DNA of 42,050 bases. Source: Desulfobulbaceae bacterium (GTDB lineage: Bacteria; Desulfobacterota; Desulfobulbia; Desulfobulbales; UBA5123). The notes under the pieces were generated by a model. The model was not told the origin of the DNA and ran no database searches. It saw only the letters and a program-made list of their open reading frames with translations. Of the stretch, positions 23,515-30,375 are shown piece by piece. The DNA lies in the NCBI GenBank assembly GCA_029865195.1, contig JAOUHH010000001.1, positions 1-42,050 on the forward strand, in the 5' to 3' direction. The translations under genes were made by a program, and so were the position numbers. How positions within the stretch are numbered: the first letter of the stretch is position 1; the number at the start of each line of letters is the position of its first letter.

Positions 23515-25575
23515 TCACGCCTCACTTTTCGCCGGGCGACTGCTGCACCGGCATCTTGGGTGGGTATCGCGGACCGGCAGGGGGCATTTGTCGATGTCAT
23601 ACTCCCCGGCCAGGCTGCGGCACATATCGCAGGCATCAGGGGCCGGGGCGAAATCCAGCCGCTTGAGGCCGCGCTCTTTCCATTCGGCATGCTTGGCGCT
23701 TTCCGCCGCCATCGCCATTTCAGACCTTGCCAGCCGCTGCCAGTCGGCGTTCTTGTCGGTGAACAGCTTTTCCAGCCTGCGGGCCACCTCCACCGGGTTG
23801 CTGCCCGCGATGACGTGGGCCTCCATCTCCGGCAGGATCTTGTTGCGGAGCGCCTTGGTGGCGTTGTCCTTGACCAGATCAAAGCCATCCTTGACCAGCT
23901 TGTCGAAGATGCCGTGGTTCTTGAGGATCGACAACAGCGTCACCTCGTCTTCAACCATCCGGGCCGCCCGGATCACCCCGGCGCTGAACGCCTGGCCGTA
24001 GAACCAATACACCGGCGATTCCTTTGACGCCGGGTTGTAGGCGGCAAGCCATGTTTTCAACTCGGCGTCGATCAGGCCGCGCTGCTCGGCAGACATCGAA
24101 AAGCCAGGCGGGTCGCCTTCTTCTTTCGCGCCCCTGGCCTGATCGAGCCCGAGGATGGTCTTCACCCGGGCGAGCAGATCGGCCCAATCACCCTGCAGGC
24201 GCTTTTCGTACTCTTCCTCGAGGCTGTCCACCTCCGGCCACTCCTCCGCCCGCCGGCCCTCCTTGCAGCCGCAGGACTTGGCCGCCTTGACCGTCTCGCC
24301 GGGCAGCTTGAACGATTTTTCACCATGCACGGCCAGCGCCTTGCCGATGGAGAGGTCGCGCACATCGAGGGCGATGCCGAGGGTCTCGGCGTTCTGAACG
24401 TGGTACATGTCGGCCTGGGCGTTGAGGAACCGGGCCTGCGCCTGGGCGACAACGTCGTGCAGGTTGACCTGCTCGAATTCGAGCCACCAGTCGCCCTTCT
24501 TCCAGGTGTAGCCGCGCAGCAGGAGCATGGTCTGCACCAGACGGGTAAAAGACGGTAGTTTGGCGGCCTGCCTGGTGACGACATCGGCCAGCACCATCTC
24601 GACCTCGAAGTTGGCGAGGCGCTCGGTGGTGGACCAGTGCAGCCCGAGCATCCACGGCGGCAGGCCTGTTTTACTGACGATCTGCTCCAACACATGTCGA
24701 GACGGGACTTCCATCTCCAGCACCTGGCCGTCGGCGCCGATGATCTTGATATCGATGTCGCTGTCCTTGTCGATGGCGCGGATAAAGTCGGCAGATTTGC
24801 CCGCCCGTTTTGCCCGCACGGCGGCGTCGAACTCGGTGGCCATCTGATCGCGGCGGGTCTTGTGGTCGGCGCCGTCCCGTTTGCTGGTTTTATAGGTGAC
24901 CGAATAGCTCGGATCGCCAAACCGCTCCCAGACGTTGAGCAGCGAGTTGTGCATGGTGGCGAGGACCTTGGCCACGAACTCGCAGGAGCGGAGCATGGGG
25001 GTGCCGTGGGGGTTCTGGTTCTCGTTGCCGATGGAGAAATACATCAGGTTGTCGCGCTTGAGGAGCCGCCAGTCCAGGTCGGCGGAGGCCTTCTGCAGGA
25101 TATCGATGCCGCCGGCCGGGCTTTGACGCCGGAATTTGATGAACTTGGAGTCCGCCACCCGCAGGCCGATAATGTCGCGGCGGGCCTTGTCGGTGATGAA
25201 CTCACCCAGGCCGAATCCCTGCTCGAATGCCTCGTTGCTCACGTTGGCGTGGAAGGCCTGCAGGCCGGTCTGCAGATCGTTGACCGCCACATTGTCCTTC
25301 CAGTCGTTGATTATATCCACCAGTTTGTCGTTGTTGCCCTTGACGACGATGTGGCCGTCCAGCGACACCAGCCGGCCGATGGCGGCATCCACGATCGGGA
25401 TCGCCTCCCGCAGGAACTCGTAGAACGATGCCTCGACGTTGCGGGGGATGAATGACTGAAAGTAAGGGGTGAACGGCCCCTGGCCGTCGTTGGGCCGGAG
25501 TTGCACCCCGTTGGTGAAGGCGGCGTCCTTGGCGAAAAACCCCTTGGCGCGGGTAAGCAGGTTGGGAAAGTTCAT
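23515..25575 (-). CDS. Portal protein fused to MuF domain
   Basis: 686 residues. Residues about 30-450 are a Mu gp29-type (DUF935) portal: SFIPRNVEASFYEFLREAIPIVDAAIGRLV, then DNLMYFSIGNENQNPHGTPMLRSCE and GLPPWMLGLHWSTTERLANFEVEM. From about 500 the protein continues as a Mu gpF/SPP1 gp7-type minor head protein, ending with CDMCRSLAGEYDIDKCPLP and THPRCRCS, the conserved MuF cysteine cluster. In Mu these are two genes. No stop or frameshift separates them here. It overlaps the terminase by four bases. Confidence 0.9.
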   Translation of the reverse strand: MNFPNLLTRAKGFFAKDAAFTNGVQLRPNDGQGPFTPYFQSFIPRNVEASFYEFLREAIPIVDAAIGRLVSLDGHIVVKGNNDKLVDIINDWKDNVAVNDLQTGLQAFHANVSNEAFEQGFGLGEFITDKARRDIIGLRVADSKFIKFRRQSPAGGIDILQKASADLDWRLLKRDNLMYFSIGNENQNPHGTPMLRSCEFVAKVLATMHNSLLNVWERFGDPSYSVTYKTSKRDGADHKTRRDQMATEFDAAVRAKRAGKSADFIRAIDKDSDIDIKIIGADGQVLEMEVPSRHVLEQIVSKTGLPPWMLGLHWSTTERLANFEVEMVLADVVTRQAAKLPSFTRLVQTMLLLRGYTWKKGDWWLEFEQVNLHDVVAQAQARFLNAQADMYHVQNAETLGIALDVRDLSIGKALAVHGEKSFKLPGETVKAAKSCGCKEGRRAEEWPEVDSLEEEYEKRLQGDWADLLARVKTILGLDQARGAKEEGDPPGFSMSAEQRGLIDAELKTWLAAYNPASKESPVYWFYGQAFSAGVIRAARMVEDEVTLLSILKNHGIFDKLVKDGFDLVKDNATKALRNKILPEMEAHVIAGSNPVEVARRLEKLFTDKNADWQRLARSEMAMAAESAKHAEWKERGLKRLDFAPAPDACDMCRSLAGEYDIDKCPLPVRDTHPRCRCSSRPAKSEA

Positions 25576-27356
25576 GCGAAAATATCCTCCACGGTTTCGG
25601 CCATGATGTGGGCCAGTATCTGGGCGCGGTCGGCGTCGATCAGATGATCGTCGTCCTTGCGGAATATGCGGTGCTTCTGCCCCATGCGGACAGTGTGGTT
25701 GGTGTAGTAGTGGATGATGTCCGGGTCCGGTGGGATCTCCAGCTGCTGTCGCTGCATCTTCTTGACCAGGAGATCGGTGGCCAGTTCCTTGAGGGTGATC
25801 CGCGACGGCTTGCCGGTCTTGTTATCGATGAGCGGGGCGCCATCCTCGGAGACGTTGTCGGTGGTGGACTCGAACTGGAAGCCGCGCAGCCGGTGTTCGT
25901 ACTCCTTGGCATCGTAGATCGCCAGCCCTTGCAGGTCGTGCGCCACCGCCGACCCGGCGTTGCCGAAGTCCGTGCCCCACTTGAGCGACTCCATCGGCCC
26001 ATAGACATCATCCATGGCGTTGAGCGCCTGGCACTGCTGGTCGTAGGTGACGTGCTTGAGTTGCAGCCGGGCGACCCAGCGCTCCTGCTTGCCGATGATG
26101 TTCTTGACGATGATCTCGGTGGGGTCGCCGGAAAAGCCGAGATCGCCGCCGCCGCGCTTGAGGCCTGGCACGGCAACGAAGAACGAGCGGAGCAGGCGGG
26201 TGAAATCAGACTGGCCGGAGTCGTCGGCATCAAAAAAGGTGGCCTGCGGGTAGTAGGTATCGATCAGGCTGACCGGGATCGCATGCGGCTCGCCGTGGGC
26301 CATGCCCATCTCGCAGCGGTAGCCGGTGACGATCACCTCGCCGTGGCTGGAGTCGACAAGGATTTTCAGGCAGCGGTAGGCGTCGATCTGCCGGATGCAA
26401 TGTTTCAGATGATGCCAGGGGAAGACAGTATTTTCCGGATCCCCGTCTTCGCCGAGGACGTTGTGCTGGTATCCCGGAGAATCTTCTCCACCGTATTGCT
26501 CGACGTAGAATTTTCGCCGCTCGTCGGTCCAGTAAGGAGGCGGCATAAGGGTTTTTGCCCACTTGAAAAGCCGGAAGTTAAGATGTTTTGCAACGCCTTG
26601 GTCATTGTCGTCCTCCTTGTTGCCGGCGGCCCGCTGGCCGAGTTTGTAGAATTCGCAGGAGCGGTCGCCGTCCGGCACCGAATAGATGCGGCCGACGGCG
26701 GTGGGCTTCATGGCCCGCCAGAATTCGCTGAACTGTTTGGGGTTCTTGCACTTGGCCGCCTCGTCCATGATGGCGAAGGTCCGCACATGGACGCCACGGA
26801 ACGCCTCGCCATCGTGGCCGGCCGGGCGAAAATCCACCTTGAAGCCGTTGCGGAAATAGAATGCGTGGTGCGGGTGCTTCTTGTGCCGGACCAGATCACG
26901 GGCCAGATCGTCATTCCAGGAGAACTGGTCGGTCATCGCCTCGATGATCTCGTCCAGGTGGGTCTGCTGCGGGGCGGCGATCAGGCCGGAGCCGTTGGGG
27001 GTGGTGTATGCCCGATGCAGCACCCAGGCGACAATCTCGCGGGTCTTGCCGACCTCCGCCCCGCACTTGTGGACGGTTGACCCGTCGTGGCGCAGGGACT
27101 CGATCTGATAATCAAAAAAGGAGTATGGGTCGAGGTGGTCCGGGTCTTCCGGCTCGTGCATGAATGCAGTACACCAGAGCAGGGCGTCGGCGCCGATGAT
27201 CGCCAGCTGGAACTGTTCGAGCGATTCAAAAGGCGGCGGCAGTTCGCCGCGGCTCACCTGCTGCCATGTCCAGTCGAGGGACTCGAGTGTTTGCTCGAAC
27301 ACCTCCGGCGGCACGATGACGCCTTTGCCAGCGTCGGCAATCCGGATAGGCTCCAT
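25572..27356 (-). CDS. Terminase large subunit
   Basis: 594 residues. Packaging ATPase motifs: Walker A-like CGAEVGKT (98-105, with Cys in place of the first Gly), Walker B TFAIMDEA (193-200). The C-terminal half should be the RNase-H-like nuclease (KILVDSSHGEVIVTGY, LKWGTDFGNAGSAVAHDL). It drives genome packaging together with the upstream small-subunit candidate, from which it is separated by three bases. Confidence 0.9.
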   Translation of the reverse strand: MEPIRIADAGKGVIVPPEVFEQTLESLDWTWQQVSRGELPPPFESLEQFQLAIIGADALLWCTAFMHEPEDPDHLDPYSFFDYQIESLRHDGSTVHKCGAEVGKTREIVAWVLHRAYTTPNGSGLIAAPQQTHLDEIIEAMTDQFSWNDDLARDLVRHKKHPHHAFYFRNGFKVDFRPAGHDGEAFRGVHVRTFAIMDEAAKCKNPKQFSEFWRAMKPTAVGRIYSVPDGDRSCEFYKLGQRAAGNKEDDNDQGVAKHLNFRLFKWAKTLMPPPYWTDERRKFYVEQYGGEDSPGYQHNVLGEDGDPENTVFPWHHLKHCIRQIDAYRCLKILVDSSHGEVIVTGYRCEMGMAHGEPHAIPVSLIDTYYPQATFFDADDSGQSDFTRLLRSFFVAVPGLKRGGGDLGFSGDPTEIIVKNIIGKQERWVARLQLKHVTYDQQCQALNAMDDVYGPMESLKWGTDFGNAGSAVAHDLQGLAIYDAKEYEHRLRGFQFESTTDNVSEDGAPLIDNKTGKPSRITLKELATDLLVKKMQRQQLEIPPDPDIIHYYTNHTVRMGQKHRIFRKDDDHLIDADRAQILAHIMAETVEDIFA

Positions 27357-27359
27357 GGC

Positions 27360-28043
27360 CTACCCCTCTTGTTTCGAGGCTTTGGCGGCGGCCAACTGCC
27401 TGCCGGCAGCGCCGAGCAACTCGCCGATGGTCTTGGCGGCCTCCTGTTCGCCCTCCGCCTTGGCCTGCGCCTTGGGTGTGATCAAGAACTGGTCGGGGGT
27501 GAGGTTGAGGTCTTGTATCATCTTCGGCAAGGCAAGCAGGGCCGGGTGGAGTTTGAATTTTTCGGTGACGCCGCCCTTGCCGACTGTTTTTTCCTTGAGC
27601 ACCACCCCATCCTGGATGATCGCCTGCTGCAGCATCTCGAGGATGTTGATGCAGTTGGCGATGTTGGCCGCGGCGATCTCCTGAAAGCCGCCCGCGTTGT
27701 CCTTGGGGTTTTTGATGGCGTCGTGGATGATGTGAATGGTGGCGAGCAGTTCGGCCTTGTCGAGGCAATCTTTGCCGGCAACGGTGGCGTTTTCGGTGAC
27801 CAGCTGGCACGGGTATTTATCGCAGGTGGACTTGCAGGGCTTGATGCGGGATATAAACGACGAGGCGTACTGGCCGGTCTTCCAGGCGTTGCGCTTGCCG
27901 ACCATGCCGGGCTTGGGCTGCAGCGCGGCCTGACGGCGTTGCTCCAGCGCGGCCGCGCTCAAGGTGTAGTTGCGTTTTACCTTGGCGGCGGCCGGAATGC
28001 CGAGTTCTTCGGTGGTGGTGTTGTCGTCTTTGTCGTCTGCCAC
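27360..28043 (-). CDS. Putative terminase small subunit
   Basis: 227 residues with a GTG start at 28043, preceded by GGTGAAGGGGG. It is the first gene of the first late operon and lies directly before the large terminase, the standard place for the DNA-recognition subunit. A basic N-terminal region (KRNAWKTGQY) is followed by four cysteines (C70, C74, C79, C93) that could bind metal, then helical segments. No helix-turn-helix is obvious, so the call rests on gene order. Confidence 0.65.
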   Translation of the reverse strand: MADDKDDNTTTEELGIPAAAKVKRNYTLSAAALEQRRQAALQPKPGMVGKRNAWKTGQYASSFISRIKPCKSTCDKYPCQLVTENATVAGKDCLDKAELLATIHIIHDAIKNPKDNAGGFQEIAAANIANCINILEMLQQAIIQDGVVLKEKTVGKGGVTEKFKLHPALLALPKMIQDLNLTPDQFLITPKAQAKAEGEQEAAKTIGELLGAAGRQLAAAKASKQEG

Positions 28044-28065
28044 TGATTATCCCCCTTCACCTGCG

Positions 28066-28108
28066 ATAGCAGAGAAAGGGGACTCAGGCTGGCAGAGGGT
28101 GTCACTTT
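28066..28108 (-). promoter_or_regulatory. Late promoter copy 1, Mor/C-type
   Basis: Same composite as 21154-21196: 30-base conserved block at 28079-28108 and TGCTAT -10-like box at 28071-28066, thirteen bases below it in both. It lies between the cassette array and the terminase small subunit gene. A pac/cos site is an alternative reading for a repeat in this place, but the second copy before the head operon favours a promoter. Confidence 0.65.
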
Positions 28109-28114
28109 ATGGAG

Positions 28115-28173
28115 ACATAACTGTCGCTACACCAGACACCGCTGTGCGGTGCTGGTGAGCTTTTTTGTTATAC
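28115..28173 (-). repeat. attC-like site 6 (59 bp)
   Basis: Read on the minus strand, GTATAAC (28173-28167) and GTTATGT (28121-28115) bound an imperfect inverted repeat, CACCAG-CACCGC with GCGGTG-T-CTGGTG, carrying one unpaired extra base. Length, boxes and the asymmetric bulge are those of a classical integron 59-base element. The stop codon of the upstream cassette gene lies inside the first box. Phage late promoter sequence follows at once. Confidence 0.8.
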
Positions 28174-28509
28174 CGTAGGCATCGCCGCAGCTTCAGCGAC
28201 AGCCCTTTCCTTCTCCAGATGCATGTAATCGACAATTTTGTGGGCGTGGGAATCGAGAAACTTCATTATCTTTTCCGCCCGACTGTGCCAGCATTCGCAA
28301 TCAAGCACATACTGAGCGCCCTCGAATGACAAAAAACCAACCGCGTAATCGAGCTCAACAGCATCAGCCATCCCCCTGTAGCCCTCAAGTTCTCCGTCCT
28401 CCCAATCCCATCCTCCGTCGGGGTTGTAAAACACCGCCCCACAGGCACATTGCCCGGTGGAACTCCCCAAGCCATCACCAAAAGCTTGCTCAAATGATTT
28501 TAAGTCCAT
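28168..28509 (-). CDS. Cassette gene, unknown protein
   Basis: 113 residues from the ATG at 28509, two bases after the attC-5 box, with no clear ribosome site. Acidic protein with QCACGAVFYNPDGGWDWEDGE and FLSFEGAQYVLDCECW..RAEKIMKFLDSH, four cysteines in CAC and CEC pairs that could bind metal. Stop TAA lies in the attC-6 box. No family recognised. Confidence 0.75.
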   Translation of the reverse strand: MDLKSFEQAFGDGLGSSTGQCACGAVFYNPDGGWDWEDGELEGYRGMADAVELDYAVGFLSFEGAQYVLDCECWHSRAEKIMKFLDSHAHKIVDYMHLEKERAVAEAAAMPTV

Positions 28510-28510
28510 G

Positions 28511-28597
28511 GTATAACCAATCACTCCAGCGGACCAGGGTCAGCGCGGGTTATCCAGCCAGGCCCGGTGGCTGGTCCGCTGAATTCAAGAGTTAGCG
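28511..28597 (-). repeat. attC-like site 5 (87 bp)
   Basis: On the minus strand, CGCTAAC (28597-28591) and GTTATAC (28517-28511) enclose a ten-base perfect inverted repeat AGCGGACCAG/CTGGTCCGCT (28571-28580 with 28528-28537). The spacers (TCTTGAATTC, GGAGTGATTG) are the usual size between simple site and stem. Confidence 0.8.
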
Positions 28598-28810
28598 AGA
28601 GATAATTCCCTCTATCTTCTCCTTCAAAAGGTCTTCGTCGGCAGTGTCGCAGATTAGCGCCAACTCCATTCCGTAGCTTCCCAGGCGCACCCCGTCGATT
28701 ATTTCAACCAATTCAAGAATTGAGTCATACATTTCGTCCGAGATAACCTTTTTGGTACTGTGGGTGTTCACTGTTACGCATTTCCACAATTCAAAATCAT
28801 ATTCATTCAT
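28592..28810 (-). CDS. Cassette gene, unknown small acidic protein
   Basis: 72 residues from the ATG at 28810 (NEYDFELWKCVTVNTHS), 27 bases after the attC-4 box, with GAGG upstream. Alternating strand and helix pattern, MYDSILELVEIIDGVRLGSYGMELALICDTADEDLLKEKIEGII, suggests a compact alpha/beta protein. Its TAA stop is in the attC-5 box. No family recognised. Confidence 0.7.
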   Translation of the reverse strand: MNEYDFELWKCVTVNTHSTKKVISDEMYDSILELVEIIDGVRLGSYGMELALICDTADEDLLKEKIEGIISR

Positions 28811-28836
28811 GTCGTGCCTCGTCGTATTATGGTATT

Positions 28837-28924
28837 CGCTAACCCGTCGCTTCACTGGAACGCGGGTAGCTAGGGTATGTTTACTGGCAGCACGTTGGCG
28901 CGTCCAGTGAGCTAATCGTTATGC
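28837..28924 (-). repeat. attC-like site 4 (88 bp)
   Basis: On the minus strand, GCATAAC (28924-28918) and GTTAGCG (28843-28837) enclose arms TCACTGGA..GCG and CGCG..TCCAGTGA with an extra base on one side, separated by a long spacer. The preceding gene stops inside the first box. Confidence 0.75.
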
Positions 28925-29206
28925 CACTATCAATTCTTGCACTTTTTGCAAAGCGGCGATAACTTCCCCTACCTCTTCTTTAGTCATCAGAGTTTCGCCT
29001 TCTTCCACTGTCAGGCTTATTGCGTTGCACTTTCTAAATTCGTCGTGCAATGGGTAAATCTGTATATTCTTAGTCCGGCCAGCAATAACGCACCCTTGGT
29101 CAACTTTGTGCAAGGTGCCATAACAAGGCACTGCACTTGACGCCTGCGGCGTCGGAGTTGGTGCATCCAGTATGGGGTCTACTGTTCTCAATGGTCTTTG
29201 GCTCAT
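28919..29206 (-). CDS. Cassette gene starting inside attC
   Basis: 95 residues. The ATG at 29206 follows AAAGGGA at a good distance but lies within attC-3, so the first 29 residues (through VPCY) are encoded by the recombination site. The body (VIAGRTKNIQIYPLHDEFRKCNAISLTVEEGETLMTKEEVGEVIAALQKVQEL) is a plausible small alpha/beta protein. Stop TAA is in the attC-4 box. No family recognised. Confidence 0.65.
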   Translation of the reverse strand: MSQRPLRTVDPILDAPTPTPQASSAVPCYGTLHKVDQGCVIAGRTKNIQIYPLHDEFRKCNAISLTVEEGETLMTKEEVGEVIAALQKVQELIVA

Positions 29207-29246
29207 AGTTTTCCCTTTCAGTCGCAAGTGAGTTTAGACGTTATCT
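29118..29246 (-). repeat. attC-like site 3 (about 129 bp)
   Basis: On the minus strand, AGATAAC (29246-29240) and GTTATGG (29124-29118) bound a VCR-length site. Arms CACTTGCGAC and GCGTC-AAGTG are complementary with a bulge, and the centre has a hairpin GACGCC/GGCGTC. A cassette gene starts inside it. Confidence 0.65.
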
Positions 29247-29531
29247 TGCTCTGTGTTTGAATTTTTCCATTTGCTTTTCAATCGTCAAGCCTTCCTTTTT
29301 AAACCGAGTTTCAGCGTAGCAATTTGAGCAACTGAAAATCACTTCCCCCAATAACGCCCTGTGGTCAATCGTGCCTCCGCAATGGGCGCAAGACAACAAA
29401 TCATTCAAAACGACGGGTACACATTCGGGTTGTTGGAGGCTTGCGGGTTCACCAAAAAAATCACATGTCCCGCAACCAATCTTCACACATGGTTTCCGGC
29501 CATCACCAGTAAACAAACATTTCTTGGCCAT
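29241..29531 (-). CDS. Cassette gene, double zinc-ribbon protein
   Basis: 96 residues from the ATG at 29531, preceded by AGGAGG. Two cysteine clusters: C5/C15/C20/C23 and C48xxC51...C68xxC71 (LLSCAHCGG...FSCSNCYAETRF), the latter like Lar-type zinc ribbons. The C-terminus is basic. The TAA stop is in the attC-3 box. Nucleic-acid or protein binding is likely; function unknown. Confidence 0.7.
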   Translation of the reverse strand: MAKKCLFTGDGRKPCVKIGCGTCDFFGEPASLQQPECVPVVLNDLLSCAHCGGTIDHRALLGEVIFSCSNCYAETRFKKEGLTIEKQMEKFKHRAR

Positions 29532-29578
29532 CTACTACCTCCTGTTATGTGTACCGCGTCTTAATTCAGGCGTTATGC
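29391..29578 (-). repeat. attC-like site 2 (weak, up to 188 bp)
   Basis: The first box GCATAAC (29578-29572) is clear and just follows the stop of the upstream gene. The second box is uncertain: GTTGTC at 29397-29392, with complementary arms TGTGTACCGCGTC (29548-29560) and GACGGGTACACA (29412-29423). If correct it contains the start of the next gene; otherwise this is a half site. Confidence 0.4.
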
Positions 29579-29579
29579 C

Positions 29580-29858
29580 TTAAGCATCCAATGCGGCCCT
29601 TGCTTCTTTTTGCCACCACAAAAGGTCTGTGTCTTGGGTTCGGCTGGCAATGCGGCTAAGCACTTTTTCGTATTCGCGTTTCTTGCATGTATCACATGCG
29701 TAATCCGCAAAGCGTGGGCACCCGCAGGAAGGGCAAAGCAAAACAGCAAGCTCTGCCCCTGATTCAACCTTAAAAATGGCATAACAAGGCGTTTGAGAAT
29801 CGACGCGCGAACATGCGCGTTGCTCGGTTGCCTCTAATGCGTGTCTTTCGTTATCCAT
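29580..29858 (-). CDS. Cassette gene, zinc-ribbon protein starting in attC
   Basis: 92 residues from the ATG at 29858 with AAAGGA upstream, inside attC-1. The first 26 residues (through TPCY) come from the recombination site; the rest carries CPSC (42-45) and CDTC (55-58), a zinc ribbon, then a helical tail ending LLWWQKEARAALDA. The TAA stop immediately precedes the attC-2 box. No family recognised. Confidence 0.65.
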   Translation of the reverse strand: MDNERHALEATEQRACSRVDSQTPCYAIFKVESGAELAVLLCPSCGCPRFADYACDTCKKREYEKVLSRIASRTQDTDLLWWQKEARAALDA

Positions 29859-29905
29859 CTTTTTTATCCTTTGCGCAGGCGCGCGTCTCAACTTTGGCGT
29901 TAGCC
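29779..29905 (-). repeat. attC-like site 1 (127 bp)
   Basis: On the minus strand, GGCTAAC (29905-29899) and GTTATGC (29785-29779) enclose arms TTGAGACGCGCG and CGCGCGTCGATTCTCAA, complementary with an internal bulge. Length equals that of Vibrio-type repeats. The stop codon of the upstream gene is in the first box. Confidence 0.75.
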
Positions 29906-30109
29906 AGCCGCCGGCCGACTAACGTAATCTCTTGTAATATGGTTATTGTTTTTGTCGAAATACATTGATTCGGAAAAGTCTCCGGTATCACAATTGTCAC
30001 AAACTATTTCCACCCTTGTAGCGTCTTCTGGGTCTACCGGGGCCCTTGGTGTCTGTTTTTGGCGCTTGCATTTTGGACACCTCAATGTCAAGTATTCGCT
30101 CATTTTCAC
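29900..30109 (-). CDS. Zinc-ribbon protein downstream of Mor
   Basis: Up to 69 residues; GTG at 30109 or, more likely, ATG at 30103. Zinc ribbon CPKC...CDNC near the N-terminus, then a polar tail (SMYFDKNNNHITRDYVSRPAAG). It overlaps the Mor stop, so it may be native to the phage, but its TAA stop lies inside the attC-1 box, so its end may have been replaced or it may be the first cassette. Confidence 0.65.
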   Translation of the reverse strand: MKMSEYLTLRCPKCKRQKQTPRAPVDPEDATRVEIVCDNCDTGDFSESMYFDKNNNHITRDYVSRPAAG

Positions 30110-30375
30110 CCCTCATTCACAATTCGTCTGATCTGTCTGGGGCAAAGGCCGAACCGTTCGGCCAGTTCGCCCACGTTGGCGCCGTTGAATAGGAGGCGGA
30201 TGCGGTGGTCGCGGGCCTCCCGGTTGAGCTCGTCCATGGTCGGCACCGTGATCCGGAAACCACCGAGCTCTTCGACCAACACCAGCATAATCGCGGCGCC
30301 AGCCTCCGCGCCAAACTCCTGCACCAGCCTGGCGGCGTATTGATCAATCAGTTCCCTGTTCTCGGCCCTCGACAC
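30106..30375 (-). CDS. Mor/C-type late transcription activator
   Basis: 89 residues matching the Mu Mor/C family: GAAIMLVLVEELGGFRITVPTMDELNREARDHRIRLLFNGANVGELAERFGLCPRQIRRIV, with the conserved GG..I.VP turn, RD..I...F.G.N and C-terminal helix-turn-helix. These dimers bind dyad sites upstream of weak -35 regions and recruit RNA polymerase to middle or late promoters. It overlaps the recombinase upstream. Its targets here are probably the paired elements at 28066-28108 and 21154-21196. Confidence 0.88.
   Translation of the reverse strand: MSRAENRELIDQYAARLVQEFGAEAGAAIMLVLVEELGGFRITVPTMDELNREARDHRIRLLFNGANVGELAERFGLCPRQIRRIVNEG

Noticed and set aside
29573..29782. 69-codon frame starting in the attC-1 box
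   Set aside because: It runs out of frame with the zinc-ribbon protein of the same strand and shows no conserved composition.
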